Numbered from the stretch's first letter, positions 18,785 to 28,383 are shown. The stretch: DNA of 37,223 nucleotides from an uncultured Pelagibacteraceae bacterium (GCA_902515625.1 CABXVD010000007.1:1-37223), one strand, 5' to 3'. A program made the numbers and translations. The notes: a model not told the origin generated them from the letters alone.

Positions 18785-19521
18785 GTATTCTAGAAGTTAG
18801 CAATGTAAGTAAATCATTTGGTGGCGTAAAAGCTAATGTTGATATTTCAATGAATGTTGAAAAAGGCAGAATAGTTGGATTAATTGGGCCTAATGGATCT
18901 GGTAAAACAACATTATTTAATTCGATAGTTGGAACATATCCAATTGATAATGGTTCAATTAAGTTTAATGATAAAGAGGTTTCAGAACTACCGGTGCCAG
19001 TTATTGCAAAACTTGGATTGTTAAGAACTTTTCAACAAACTCGAATTTATGGAAAATTAAATTGTGTAGAAAATATGCTCATTAGTCATAAAGGGAGCGA
19101 CGAAAGTTTAATGAAGATCTTTTCTACAATTCCTAAAGAACTGACAGAAAAGGCAGAAAATTTATTAAATTTTGTAGGCTTATTTCAAAAAAGAAATTTG
19201 AGAGCAGGGGATTTATCATTTGGGCAACAAAAATTATTAGAATTAGCTATGGCACTAATGAATGAGCCAGAAATGCTATTATTAGATGAGCCAACAGCTG
19301 GAATTAATCCAACATTGATTAATGGAATTATAGATAGGTTAATTAAAGTAAACCAAGATTTTGGAATTACTCTTTTAGTTATTGAACACAACATGAGAGT
19401 AATCATGCAGCTAGCTGAAAATATTTTCTGCTTAGCGCATGGTAAAATGTTAGCCAATGGATCACCTGATGAAATTAAAAATGATAAACGTGTAATAGAC
19501 GCGTATTTAGGAGCTCAATAA
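18781..19521 (+). CDS. Liv-type ABC transporter ATPase (LivG)
   Basis: GPNGSGKTTLFN, LSFGQQKLLELA, LLLDEPTAGINP. Confidence 0.92.
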   Translation: MSILEVSNVSKSFGGVKANVDISMNVEKGRIVGLIGPNGSGKTTLFNSIVGTYPIDNGSIKFNDKEVSELPVPVIAKLGLLRTFQQTRIYGKLNCVENMLISHKGSDESLMKIFSTIPKELTEKAENLLNFVGLFQKRNLRAGDLSFGQQKLLELAMALMNEPEMLLLDEPTAGINPTLINGIIDRLIKVNQDFGITLLVIEHNMRVIMQLAENIFCLAHGKMLANGSPDEIKNDKRVIDAYLGAQ

Positions 19522-20306
19522 TGTCCAATCAATATGAAGTATTAGGAAAAGCTCCCAGCCCAGAAGATTTAAAAAAATTATCACCAAATGAAATACATTT
19601 AACTATTAAAGGTTTAAATGCTGGATATGGAAAAATGGAAATTTTGCATAATTTTGATTTGTTTGTGAACAAGGCACAGTCCTTATGTTTGATAGGTCCA
19701 AATGGTGCAGGAAAATCTACAATTTTGCATTCTATTTATGGATTTACAAATATTTTTTCAGGCCAAATAGAAATTGATGGTAAAGAAATTACAAATTTAA
19801 CACCAGCAGAAAAATTAAAATCTGTGGGAATAGCTTATATACTTCAAGACAATTCAGTATTTCCTGACATGACAGTTGAGGAGAATTTATTAATGGGTGG
19901 ATACATCAAAGAAAATACTGATGAGTCATATCAAGAAGCTGAGAGAATTTTTGAAAAATACGAAAGATTAAGAAATAGAAGAAATCAGCCTGCAAAAGTT
20001 TTGTCAGGAGGAGAGAGAAGATTGTTAGAAATTTCTAGAGCCCTTGTGATGAAACCATCAGTTTTATTAGTTGACGAACCATCGATTGGATTAGAACCAA
20101 GATATATTGATATGGTTTTTGAAATTTTAAGAGATCTTCAGGAAAACGAAAAAAAAACAATCATTCTTGTTGAACAAAATGCTAAAAAAGGATTAGAATT
20201 TGCAGATATAGGATACGTCTTAGTATCTGGTGAAACTGCTATAGCTGGCAAAGGAGATGATTTACTTAAAAATCCTGATGTTGGTCGACTATTCCTTGGT
20301 GGCTAA
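19521..20306 (+). CDS. Liv-type ABC transporter ATPase (LivF), about 30-aa N-terminal extension
   Basis: GPNGAGKSTILH, LSGGERRLLEISRALV, VLLVDEPSIGLEP. Confidence 0.92.
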   Translation: MSNQYEVLGKAPSPEDLKKLSPNEIHLTIKGLNAGYGKMEILHNFDLFVNKAQSLCLIGPNGAGKSTILHSIYGFTNIFSGQIEIDGKEITNLTPAEKLKSVGIAYILQDNSVFPDMTVEENLLMGGYIKENTDESYQEAERIFEKYERLRNRRNQPAKVLSGGERRLLEISRALVMKPSVLLVDEPSIGLEPRYIDMVFEILRDLQENEKKTIILVEQNAKKGLEFADIGYVLVSGETAIAGKGDDLLKNPDVGRLFLGG

Positions 20307-21010
20307 TGATTAATAGGCAGTTTTTCTTTAAGGGATATAAATCAATTTTCGCACCCGATAGTCCTGCAATAGCTTTAGGATGCTGTTTCATTGCAATAGG
20401 AGCTTTACTTAAAAATTTAGGTTTTAACATTCAAGAAAGTATTTTTTCTACTATGTTAACCTATGCTTTGCCAGGTTCATTAGTAATGGCGGAGTCATTA
20501 TTAGTAGGAGCATCATTACTAAATATTTTTTTAGCAGTTTGGTTTGTTAATGCGAGACTTTATCCAATGGCAGTTTCTTTGTTTCCACTAATGATGCATA
20601 AAAATCAACCTAAATGGAAATACTACTTTTCATGTCATTTCATTGCTGTGTCTGCTTGGTTGATAATGAAAAGTAACTATAAGACAGTTCCTAAAAAACA
20701 AAGAATTGATTTTTGGATTGGTATTGGTAGCGCAACTTGGAGCGTAGCAGTTTTAGGTACTTTTATAGGTTTTTATTTTTCAGAATATTTAAATAAAGAT
20801 ATGATGATGGGATTAGCTATTTTAAATCCAGTTTATTTTTTATGCATGATGGTGGGAGCCTCAAAAACAATACAAATTACATTGTCAGTTATACTTGGGA
20901 CAATATTAGGACCAATTTTTTATTTTCTATCACCAGAATGGTCTATTTTACTTGGAGGCATAATTGGTGGAACAATTGCATACTTCATAGGAGAACTAAA
21001 TGTCAGTTAG
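20306..21010 (+). CDS. AzlC family branched-chain amino acid exporter subunit
   Basis: AzlC-like sequence and TM pattern; followed by overlapping AzlD-like gene. Confidence 0.8.
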   Translation: MINRQFFFKGYKSIFAPDSPAIALGCCFIAIGALLKNLGFNIQESIFSTMLTYALPGSLVMAESLLVGASLLNIFLAVWFVNARLYPMAVSLFPLMMHKNQPKWKYYFSCHFIAVSAWLIMKSNYKTVPKKQRIDFWIGIGSATWSVAVLGTFIGFYFSEYLNKDMMMGLAILNPVYFLCMMVGASKTIQITLSVILGTILGPIFYFLSPEWSILLGGIIGGTIAYFIGELNVS

Positions 21011-21323
21011 TATTTTTTATGCAATTTTAGTTACTTCATTAGCAACCTTTATTTCAAGATTGCTTGGAGCTATAAGTTCACAAGGTATTAAGGAGACTTC
21101 AAAATTATTTAAATGGTTTAATTGTTTAGCCTATGCAACTTTAGCAGCACTAATTGCAAGAACAATTATTTTTCCTGCTGGTGTTCTTATTGACGCAAGT
21201 TATTTAAGTAGAATAATTGTTGTCGTATTGTCATTAGTTGTATTCTTTGTGTCTAAACAAAATTATGTTTATCCCACAGTTTTTTCTGCCCTATGTATGG
21301 CAGCCATTAACAATTATTTTTAA
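21000..21323 (+). CDS. AzlD family small membrane subunit
   Basis: 107 aa, four TM segments, LATFISRLLGA; overlaps azlC. Confidence 0.78.
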   Translation: MSVSIFYAILVTSLATFISRLLGAISSQGIKETSKLFKWFNCLAYATLAALIARTIIFPAGVLIDASYLSRIIVVVLSLVVFFVSKQNYVYPTVFSALCMAAINNYF

Positions 21324-21363
21324 TTCAAATTGATTTATTATTTAAGTTAATTTAAAATTTAGT

Positions 21364-22275
21364 ATGGAAAAAATTGAGGGCTTAGAAGTTCAAAATCATA
21401 AAGACTCTAGTAGAATACTAAATATTCAATTAGATGATGATATTGTAAAAAAATTAATTTTTCCTTTTAACAAATTTGATCTTACTGCGCTAGAACTTAA
21501 ACCGTTTACTAGATTTACAATTGCGAAAAGTCTTGATGATTTAACTAACAATAAACTAAGTAAGTTAATCAATTCGATACTCCGAGATAGATCAACCGGT
21601 TGCTTTATTATTGGTCCTAAAAATATTTCAACAAAAACTAATGATAAATTTTTAGTAAAATTGTCAACTGCTATAGCTCACCTTATTGGAATTCCAAATC
21701 ATGATTCAATGGCAGGAAAATACTATGCTAGATTTCATGTAAAGCATGAAGATGCTAGTGACTCTTATTTGAGAAAAGCTTACAGAAATATGGATTTGCA
21801 CACAGATGGAACATATGTAAAAGAAGTTACAGATTGGTTAGTTATGACTAAACTAGAGGAGCAAAATGTACAAGGTGGTGAAACTGCAATGTTACATTTA
21901 GATGATTGGGAGCATTGTGATGATTTATCCAATGATCCTGTTGGTCAACAAGATTTTATTTGGGGGTCTCCTAAGAGTAAAAATATTGATTATAAGGTAG
22001 AGCATCCAGTTTTTTCTTTTGATAAAGAAGGAAGACCTAAAATTTCATACATAGATCAGTTTCCAGAACCTAAAAACATGGAACAGGGAAATTTTTTACA
22101 AAAATTATCTGACGCCTTAGAGGAAAGTAAAAATAAAATAATTACTAAATTACCAGTCGGTCATTCTGTTATAGCTAATAATTATTTCTGGCTTCATGGA
22201 CGAAAACCCTTCAAAGAAAATAAAGAATTAAGCAGGGAATTGTTGAGAATTAGAGGCTCTTTTTTTGTTAATTAA
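21364..22275 (+). CDS. glaH: CsiD/GlaH-like glutarate 2-hydroxylase (Fe(II)/2-oxoglutarate dioxygenase)
   Basis: Collinear with E. coli CsiD/GlaH motifs: SDSYLRKAYRNMDLHTDGTYVKEVTD, EQNVQGGETAMLHLDDWEH, NNYFWLHGR, ELLRIRGSF. Confidence 0.88.
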   Translation: MEKIEGLEVQNHKDSSRILNIQLDDDIVKKLIFPFNKFDLTALELKPFTRFTIAKSLDDLTNNKLSKLINSILRDRSTGCFIIGPKNISTKTNDKFLVKLSTAIAHLIGIPNHDSMAGKYYARFHVKHEDASDSYLRKAYRNMDLHTDGTYVKEVTDWLVMTKLEEQNVQGGETAMLHLDDWEHCDDLSNDPVGQQDFIWGSPKSKNIDYKVEHPVFSFDKEGRPKISYIDQFPEPKNMEQGNFLQKLSDALEESKNKIITKLPVGHSVIANNYFWLHGRKPFKENKELSRELLRIRGSFFVN

Positions 22276-22309
22276 TTCAATATAATCAATATAAAGTAAT
22301 CAAAACTTT

Positions 22310-23077
22310 ATGAATTTAGGATTTATTGGCACTGGCAAAATAGCGTCTTCAGTAATTACTGGAATTTGTACTTCTAAAATTTCCTTTAAGAAAATAATAA
22401 TTTCTCCAAGAAATACAAAAATAGCTAAGGCTTTAAAGGCAAAATTTAAGAAAATTACCATAGCTAAAACCAATCAACAAATTGTAGACCAATCAGATTG
22501 GGTTTTCTTATCAGTTACCCCAAGCGTGGGTGAAAAAATTATTAAAAACTTAAAATTCAAGTCCAAACAGACAGTAATAAGTTTTATTTCTACGATTACA
22601 TTATCACAATTAAAAAAAACTATAAAAGTTAAAGCTAAAATAGTTAGAGCAATACCTTTACCACCAATTTCCTTAAAGAAAGGACCAGTACCTGTTTGCC
22701 CTCCAAATATTAAAGTTAAGAAGTTTTTTAATAATTTAGGAACAACTGTTGAAATTAAAAAAGAGAAATCTTCAATTAACTTTTGGACAACTTCTGGCAT
22801 GATGGCTCCGTTTTATGAATTATTGAGAGTAATGACTGATTGGTTAGTTAAAAGAGGTGTAAAGAGAGATAATGCTCAAAAATATATTACGTCGTTATTT
22901 TTAGCCTTATCTGAAGATGCAGTTAAAAATTCAAAAGAAAATTTAAAGTTTTTGGTTAAAGAGTCCCAAACTCCAAAAGGTTTAAACGAGCAAGGTGTTA
23001 AAGAGTTATCAAAAGCTGGATTTTATAAATCACTTGAAAAAACTTTAAATAGCATTCATCGAAGATTAAATAAATAG
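22310..23077 (+). CDS. Pyrroline-5-carboxylate reductase family protein (divergent)
   Basis: GFIGTGKIASSVITGI Rossmann start; P5CR-like C-terminus KESQTPKGLNEQGVKEL. Confidence 0.75.
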   Translation: MNLGFIGTGKIASSVITGICTSKISFKKIIISPRNTKIAKALKAKFKKITIAKTNQQIVDQSDWVFLSVTPSVGEKIIKNLKFKSKQTVISFISTITLSQLKKTIKVKAKIVRAIPLPPISLKKGPVPVCPPNIKVKKFFNNLGTTVEIKKEKSSINFWTTSGMMAPFYELLRVMTDWLVKRGVKRDNAQKYITSLFLALSEDAVKNSKENLKFLVKESQTPKGLNEQGVKELSKAGFYKSLEKTLNSIHRRLNK

Positions 23078-23082
23078 ACTGA

Positions 23083-23871
23083 ATGTCAGAAAATATTTTA
23101 GAAATTAAAAATTTATCAAAATATTTTGGTGGATTAGCTGCTGTTTCTGATTGCTCTTTAAAAGTTTCAAGAGGTACTATTACAGGAATTATTGGACCTA
23201 ATGGATCTGGTAAGACAACATTATTTAATTTGATTGCAGGAAATTTAAAGTCCTCAGGTGGTGAAGTAATTTTTGATAATGAAAATATAACAGATGTCCC
23301 TTCATTTGAATTATTTTCTAAAGGATTATTAAGAACTTTTCAAATAGCACATGAATTTTCTAATCTATCAGTATTAGAAAATTTAATGATGGTACCTGGT
23401 AACCAGTCTGGAGAAAAGCTTATGACAGCATTATTAAAACCAAGTTTAGTTTCTGAAGAGGAAGAATTGGTAAAAGAAAAAGCTAAAGAGGTTGTTGATT
23501 TTCTTAATCTTGGTCATTTATCGAATGAGTTAGCTGGTAATTTATCTGGAGGACAGAAAAAACTTTTAGAGCTTGGAAGAACAATGATGGTGGATGCTAA
23601 ATTAGTGCTTCTTGATGAGGTAGGTGCAGGAGTTAACCGAACACTTTTAAAAGATCTGGGAAGTGCAATAGAAAAATTGAATAAAGAAAAAGGATATACT
23701 TTTTGTATGATTGAACATGATATGGATTTTATTGGAAGATTATGTGACCCTGTAATTGTAATGGCTGAAGGTTCAGTTTTATTCGAAGGATCTGTGGAAG
23801 ATGCAAAAAAAGATGAAAAAGTTATAGAGAGTTATCTTGGAAGAGGATCTAAAATTAAGGATCATAACTAA
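23083..23871 (+). CDS. Liv-type ABC transporter ATPase (LivG, second system)
   Basis: GPNGSGKTTLFN, LSGGQKKLLELGR, LVLLDEVGAGVN. Confidence 0.91.
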   Translation: MSENILEIKNLSKYFGGLAAVSDCSLKVSRGTITGIIGPNGSGKTTLFNLIAGNLKSSGGEVIFDNENITDVPSFELFSKGLLRTFQIAHEFSNLSVLENLMMVPGNQSGEKLMTALLKPSLVSEEEELVKEKAKEVVDFLNLGHLSNELAGNLSGGQKKLLELGRTMMVDAKLVLLDEVGAGVNRTLLKDLGSAIEKLNKEKGYTFCMIEHDMDFIGRLCDPVIVMAEGSVLFEGSVEDAKKDEKVIESYLGRGSKIKDHN

Positions 23872-24578
23872 TGGCCTATTTTGAGGGAATAGAAATGACA
23901 GGAGGTTATGGAAACGGTCCTGATATTATAAGTTCTTGCACGGTAAATGTTAACAGAGGAGAAATAGTATCAATTCTCGGTCCTAATGGAGCAGGTAAGT
24001 CCACTGCCATGAAAGCTATGTTAGGCTTATTAAATTTAAAATCTGGATCAATTAAAATTAACGGTAAGGATATTTCAAATCTATCTCCACAAGATAGAGT
24101 CAAACAGGGTATTTCTTTTGTTCCTCAAAACAAAAATGTTTTTGCCGGTATGACAGTTGAAGAGAACTTAGAAATGGGAGCATTTCTATTAAATGAAGAA
24201 ATAGAAAATATAATAGAAGAAATTTATGAATTATTCCCAATCTTAAAAGAAAAAAGAAACCAATTAGTGGGTGAACTATCAGGCGGTCAAAGACAACAAG
24301 TTGCACTTGGTAGAGCTCTGATGATTAAACCAACAGTTTTGATGCTTGATGAGCCTACTGCTGGTGTTTCTCCAATTGTAATGGATGAATTATTTGATCA
24401 TATAGTAAAAGTCAAAAGAAACGATGTAGCAATTCTAATGGTTGAACAAAATGCCAAACAAGCACTAAGCATTTCTGATAGAGGTTATGTTTTGGTAACT
24501 GGAGAAAATCGTTATTCAGGTACAGGTAATGAGTTATTAAACGATCCAAGAGTAAGAAGCTCTTTTTTGGGAGGTTGA
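23871..24578 (+). CDS. Liv-type ABC transporter ATPase (LivF, second system)
   Basis: GPNGAGKSTAMKA, LSGGQRQQVALGRALM, LMLDEPTAGVSP. Confidence 0.92.
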   Translation: MAYFEGIEMTGGYGNGPDIISSCTVNVNRGEIVSILGPNGAGKSTAMKAMLGLLNLKSGSIKINGKDISNLSPQDRVKQGISFVPQNKNVFAGMTVEENLEMGAFLLNEEIENIIEEIYELFPILKEKRNQLVGELSGGQRQQVALGRALMIKPTVLMLDEPTAGVSPIVMDELFDHIVKVKRNDVAILMVEQNAKQALSISDRGYVLVTGENRYSGTGNELLNDPRVRSSFLGG

Positions 24579-24579
24579 T

Positions 24580-25590
24580 GTGGATATATTAAATGCATTA
24601 ATTCTTTTATTAAATTATATTTTTATACCTGCACTTACATATGGTTCTCAATTAGCTCTTGGTGCAATTTTTGTTACTTTAATTTATGGAATTTTAAGAT
24701 TTGCTAATTTTGCAACAGGAGACATGATGTCTTTTGGTACCATGGTAACAATATTGTTCACCTGGTATTTTCAGTCTCTAGGAATATCTTTAGGAGTGCT
24801 GCCAACAGCATTAATAGCTATTCCTTTTGGAATTTTATTTATGATAATTTATATGCTTTCGATAGATAAATTTGTATTTAAATATTACAGAATTAATAAA
24901 AGCCCACCTGTGCAATTAGCTATGGTTAGTATTGGAGTAATGTTTGTTACTCAAGCAGTGGTTAGAATTATTATTGGACCTTCAGACCAAAGATTTTTTG
25001 ATGGAGAAAAATTTATAATTAAAGCTAGAGAATTTAAAGAAATGACAGGACTTAATGAAGGTCTTGCATTGAAATCAACACAAGTAATTACTGTATTAGT
25101 TACAATTGTATTAGTGTCTTTGTTGTTCTGGTTTTTAAATAAAACCAAAACTGGTAAAAGCATGAAAGCTTATTCAGATAATGAAGACTTAGCTTTACTT
25201 TCAGGAATAGATCCTAAAAAAATTGTAATGATAACCTGGATAATTGCAGGAATTTTAGCAACTATAGGTGGAGCCTTGTATGGATTAGATAAAAGTTTCA
25301 AACCTTTTACTTATTTTAACAATATGCTTCCAATATTTGCTGCTGCTATAGTTGGAGGAATTGGAAATCCATTTGGTGCATTTTTAGGAGGATATGTGAT
25401 TGCTTTTTCTGAAATATTTCTAACTTATGCATATAAGAAATTTTTTATGTATATATTGCCTGAAAGTATGGAACCTGAGAGTTTAGTTCAGTTATTATCT
25501 ACAGATTATAAATTTGCAGTCTCATTTTCGATATTAGTAATTGTATTACTCTATAGACCATCTGGGATATTTAAAGGGAAGGTACTGTGA
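24580..25590 (+). CDS. Liv-type ABC transporter permease (LivH, second system; GTG start)
   Basis: BPD_transp_2-type; LRFANFATGDMMSFGTMVT. Confidence 0.88.
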   Translation: MDILNALILLLNYIFIPALTYGSQLALGAIFVTLIYGILRFANFATGDMMSFGTMVTILFTWYFQSLGISLGVLPTALIAIPFGILFMIIYMLSIDKFVFKYYRINKSPPVQLAMVSIGVMFVTQAVVRIIIGPSDQRFFDGEKFIIKAREFKEMTGLNEGLALKSTQVITVLVTIVLVSLLFWFLNKTKTGKSMKAYSDNEDLALLSGIDPKKIVMITWIIAGILATIGGALYGLDKSFKPFTYFNNMLPIFAAAIVGGIGNPFGAFLGGYVIAFSEIFLTYAYKKFFMYILPESMEPESLVQLLSTDYKFAVSFSILVIVLLYRPSGIFKGKVL

Positions 25591-26957
25591 GAAAAAATTT
25601 AAATGTTATTGCCGCTTATAGCATCATGATGGTTTTGATTATACTTGTTGGTGTCTTTCAATCTTGGAATATCGCACTATCAATTTTCAATATGTGTTTA
25701 ATCTCAGCTGTAATGACAATGGGTGCAAACATTCAGTGGGGTTACGCAGGATTAATTAATTTTGGAATTATGGGATATACCGCTCTTGGTGGATTGGCTG
25801 CAGTTTTAATTTCTGTTGATCCAGTCCAAGAGGCTTGGAGTGCAGGGGGTTTTGATATCTTGATGTGCCTATGGCTTATTATAGCACTGGTATTAATTAT
25901 TCGCTTTATCTTAAAAAATTTTCAAAAGTCAAAAGTTAGAACTTATGCTATTGCAGTTCTTATAATATCAGGAATTTTATTAATAAGGTTTACGGCAGAA
26001 CCTGGTATTGAAGCAATTGAAGACGTCAATCCAGCTAAAACAGGTTTTCTTGGTGGGTTTGGATTACCAATTATTTTTTCTTGGATTGTTGGTGCTTTTT
26101 TTGCAGGAGGTTTGGCGTTTATAGTCGGAAAAGTAGCCTTAGGCTTGAGAGCAGACTATTTAGCTATCGCTACTCTTTTAATATCAGAAATTGTCATAGC
26201 AATTATAAAACATGAAGACTGGTTAACTAGAGGTGTTAAAAATGTAATTGGACTTAAAAGACCAGCCCCTTACGAGGTAGATCTTCAAACAACGGATTGG
26301 TTTATAAATTTGGTTGAAAAATTTAATTCTGGAAAATTAGAATTAATTTCTAATTTATCTGATCGACAAGCTGTATTAAACCAACTTGTAATTGAAGGCT
26401 CGTCTGTATTTGTAAAACTTTGTTATTCAGGGTTATTTTTGACAGTAGTAATTATTTTATTAATCTTAACTCAAAAAGCTCTGTACTCTCCATGGGGTAG
26501 AATGATGAGAGCCATAAGAGATAATGAGGAAGCAGCTAATGCTATGGGAAAAAATGTTGTCAAACAGCATTTATTGATTTTTATTTTAGGTTCAGCAATT
26601 GTTGGAATTGCAGGAGCAATGTTAGTTACACAAGATGGATTGTTTACACCAGGAAGCTATAGACCTATGAGATATACTTTTTTAATTTGGGTTATGGTTA
26701 TTGTTGGGGGAAGTGGAAATAATTTTGGTGCTATATTGGGTGGTTTTGCAGTTTGGTTCTTATGGATAGAGGCTGCTCCAATTGCATTATTCTTAATAAA
26801 TTTTTTTACTGCAGGAATGTCAGAAACTCATGCTCTAAAACTTCACTTAATAGAGAGTGTACCTTACTTTAGATTTTTAATGATGGGCTTAGGTTTGTTG
26901 CTGATAATGAGGTATAGACCAAAGGGTATACTTCCTGAAAAAATAGAAATAAAATAA
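25587..26957 (+). CDS. Liv-type ABC transporter permease (LivM, second system; 456 aa, GTG start)
   Basis: GLRADYLAIATLLISEI, RAIRDNEEAANAMGKN; central insertions relative to the first LivM here. Confidence 0.88.
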   Translation: MRKNLNVIAAYSIMMVLIILVGVFQSWNIALSIFNMCLISAVMTMGANIQWGYAGLINFGIMGYTALGGLAAVLISVDPVQEAWSAGGFDILMCLWLIIALVLIIRFILKNFQKSKVRTYAIAVLIISGILLIRFTAEPGIEAIEDVNPAKTGFLGGFGLPIIFSWIVGAFFAGGLAFIVGKVALGLRADYLAIATLLISEIVIAIIKHEDWLTRGVKNVIGLKRPAPYEVDLQTTDWFINLVEKFNSGKLELISNLSDRQAVLNQLVIEGSSVFVKLCYSGLFLTVVIILLILTQKALYSPWGRMMRAIRDNEEAANAMGKNVVKQHLLIFILGSAIVGIAGAMLVTQDGLFTPGSYRPMRYTFLIWVMVIVGGSGNNFGAILGGFAVWFLWIEAAPIALFLINFFTAGMSETHALKLHLIESVPYFRFLMMGLGLLLIMRYRPKGILPEKIEIK

Positions 26958-26963
26958 GTTATT

Positions 26964-27032
26964 ATGAAATATATTATATTAGGTGCTGCAATTGCTTGGG
27001 CCATGTACATGGCAGACAAGTATATGTTTTAA
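26964..27032 (+). CDS. Candidate 22-aa hydrophobic microprotein
   Basis: ATG at 26964: MKYIILGAAIAWAMYMADKYMF*; starts 6 nt after livM stop and ends just before the terminator. Confidence 0.4.
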   Translation: MKYIILGAAIAWAMYMADKYMF

Positions 27033-27033
27033 A

Positions 27034-27067
27034 AAAAACCCCAATAACTCTCGCTACTGGGGTTTTT
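27034..27067. terminator. Bidirectional intrinsic terminator between convergent genes
   Basis: AAAAACCCCA ... TGGGGTTTTT hairpin with A/T tracts on both sides. Confidence 0.85.
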
Positions 27068-27080
27068 CTATAGGTAAAAA

Positions 27081-28271
27081 TTATCTTTGTTTTTTAGTTT
27101 TAAATTTTCCACCTTTAATTTCTTGTTCTAAAAAAGAACCTTCAGCTTCACCAACTGCAGTAAATGCTACTCCGGTTGCACCTTCGTAGTTAATCTTTTT
27201 ACCTTTAGCTAGTAAGTCTAAGCCTTTTTTAAGTTCACCTGGATAAATTTTAGTACCAGGTGCATTAGCAACATCCATTACGTTTTTTGCAATAGATGAT
27301 CTGTCGGCTGAATTTCCAGCTTGCATAGCTAAAACAATTAAAGCTGCTGCATCGTATGATTCACCTGTGTAAGGTCCAGAAGAGTCTATACCGCTTGCTT
27401 TTGCAACATCAGCAAAAACACCAGCACCTTTTCCAGTAGAACCAGGCATAGATCCAAAAGATTTACTTAAATCTTTTCCAAACGCATCGACCAAAGATTG
27501 ACCAATCATACCATCAGATAAAATAAATTTATCAAATGCACCAGAATCTAAAGATGCTTGGATAATTCCTTTTCCACCTTGGTCAAGATATCCAATTACA
27601 GCTACAGCGTCTCCACCAGCTGAAGCAAGCGTTGCTACTTCAGATGAATAGTCAGCTTTACCATCTTCGTGAGCAGTTACTGTTGTTACTTTAATACCAT
27701 GAGCTTTAACAGCTGCTTCGTATACGTCTGCTAAGCCTTTTCCATAGTCGTTGTTAGTATAAGTAATAGCTACACTTTTAACTTTTCTATCTTTTGTAAT
27801 ATCTGCAAGAATTTGACCACCTCTAGCGTCAGATGGAGCTGTTCTAAAGAAGTATCCATTGTCATCTAAAGTAGTTAATCCTGGAGATGTTGCTGAAGGT
27901 GAAATCATTACTACACCGTTTGGTACAGCAACGTTTGATGCAATAGCACCAGTTACACCTGAACAATCAGCTCCCATAATAGCTGCTACACCTTGTGAAA
28001 TAACTCCTTCAGCTGCTGCTGTTGCTGCTGCTGAGTCAACACAAGTTGAGTCTGCTCTTACTGGTTCAATTTTTTTTCCACCTAATAGCGAACCTGAATC
28101 AGAAGCTTCTTTGAATGCAAGCTCTGCTGATGCTGCCATTGCTGGTGTAAGAGACTCAATAGGACCTGTGAATCCTAAGATAATCCCCATCTTGATAGCA
28201 TGTCCGTCTGCCATTACATTTGATCCAAAACTAGAAACAAACATAAATACAGCGATAAATAGTTTTCTCAT
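27081..28271 (-). CDS. Branched-chain amino acid-type ABC transporter substrate-binding protein
   Basis: Signal peptide; IKMGIILGFTGPIESLTPAMAASAELAFKEA periplasmic-binding fold. Confidence 0.92.
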   Translation of the reverse strand: MRKLFIAVFMFVSSFGSNVMADGHAIKMGIILGFTGPIESLTPAMAASAELAFKEASDSGSLLGGKKIEPVRADSTCVDSAAATAAAEGVISQGVAAIMGADCSGVTGAIASNVAVPNGVVMISPSATSPGLTTLDDNGYFFRTAPSDARGGQILADITKDRKVKSVAITYTNNDYGKGLADVYEAAVKAHGIKVTTVTAHEDGKADYSSEVATLASAGGDAVAVIGYLDQGGKGIIQASLDSGAFDKFILSDGMIGQSLVDAFGKDLSKSFGSMPGSTGKGAGVFADVAKASGIDSSGPYTGESYDAAALIVLAMQAGNSADRSSIAKNVMDVANAPGTKIYPGELKKGLDLLAKGKKINYEGATGVAFTAVGEAEGSFLEQEIKGGKFKTKKQR

Positions 28272-28383
28272 TATCTTCCTCTATATTGTTAACAATTTAT
28301 AAAAGCTAATTTAATTATGAATAATTTGAATATTCAATGACTAAATTATCATATTTTAAAGCAGTTTATCGCAGGAAAATGAT

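Noticed and set aside
26983-27189. 68-aa plus-strand ORF across the terminator
   Set aside because: Crosses the bidirectional terminator and the 3' end of the convergent gene; the 22-aa frame at 26964 is the better candidate
27859-28302. 147-aa plus-strand ORF opposite the binding-protein gene
   Set aside because: Antisense shadow of a clear periplasmic-binding protein, low-complexity Ala/Ser/Thr composition
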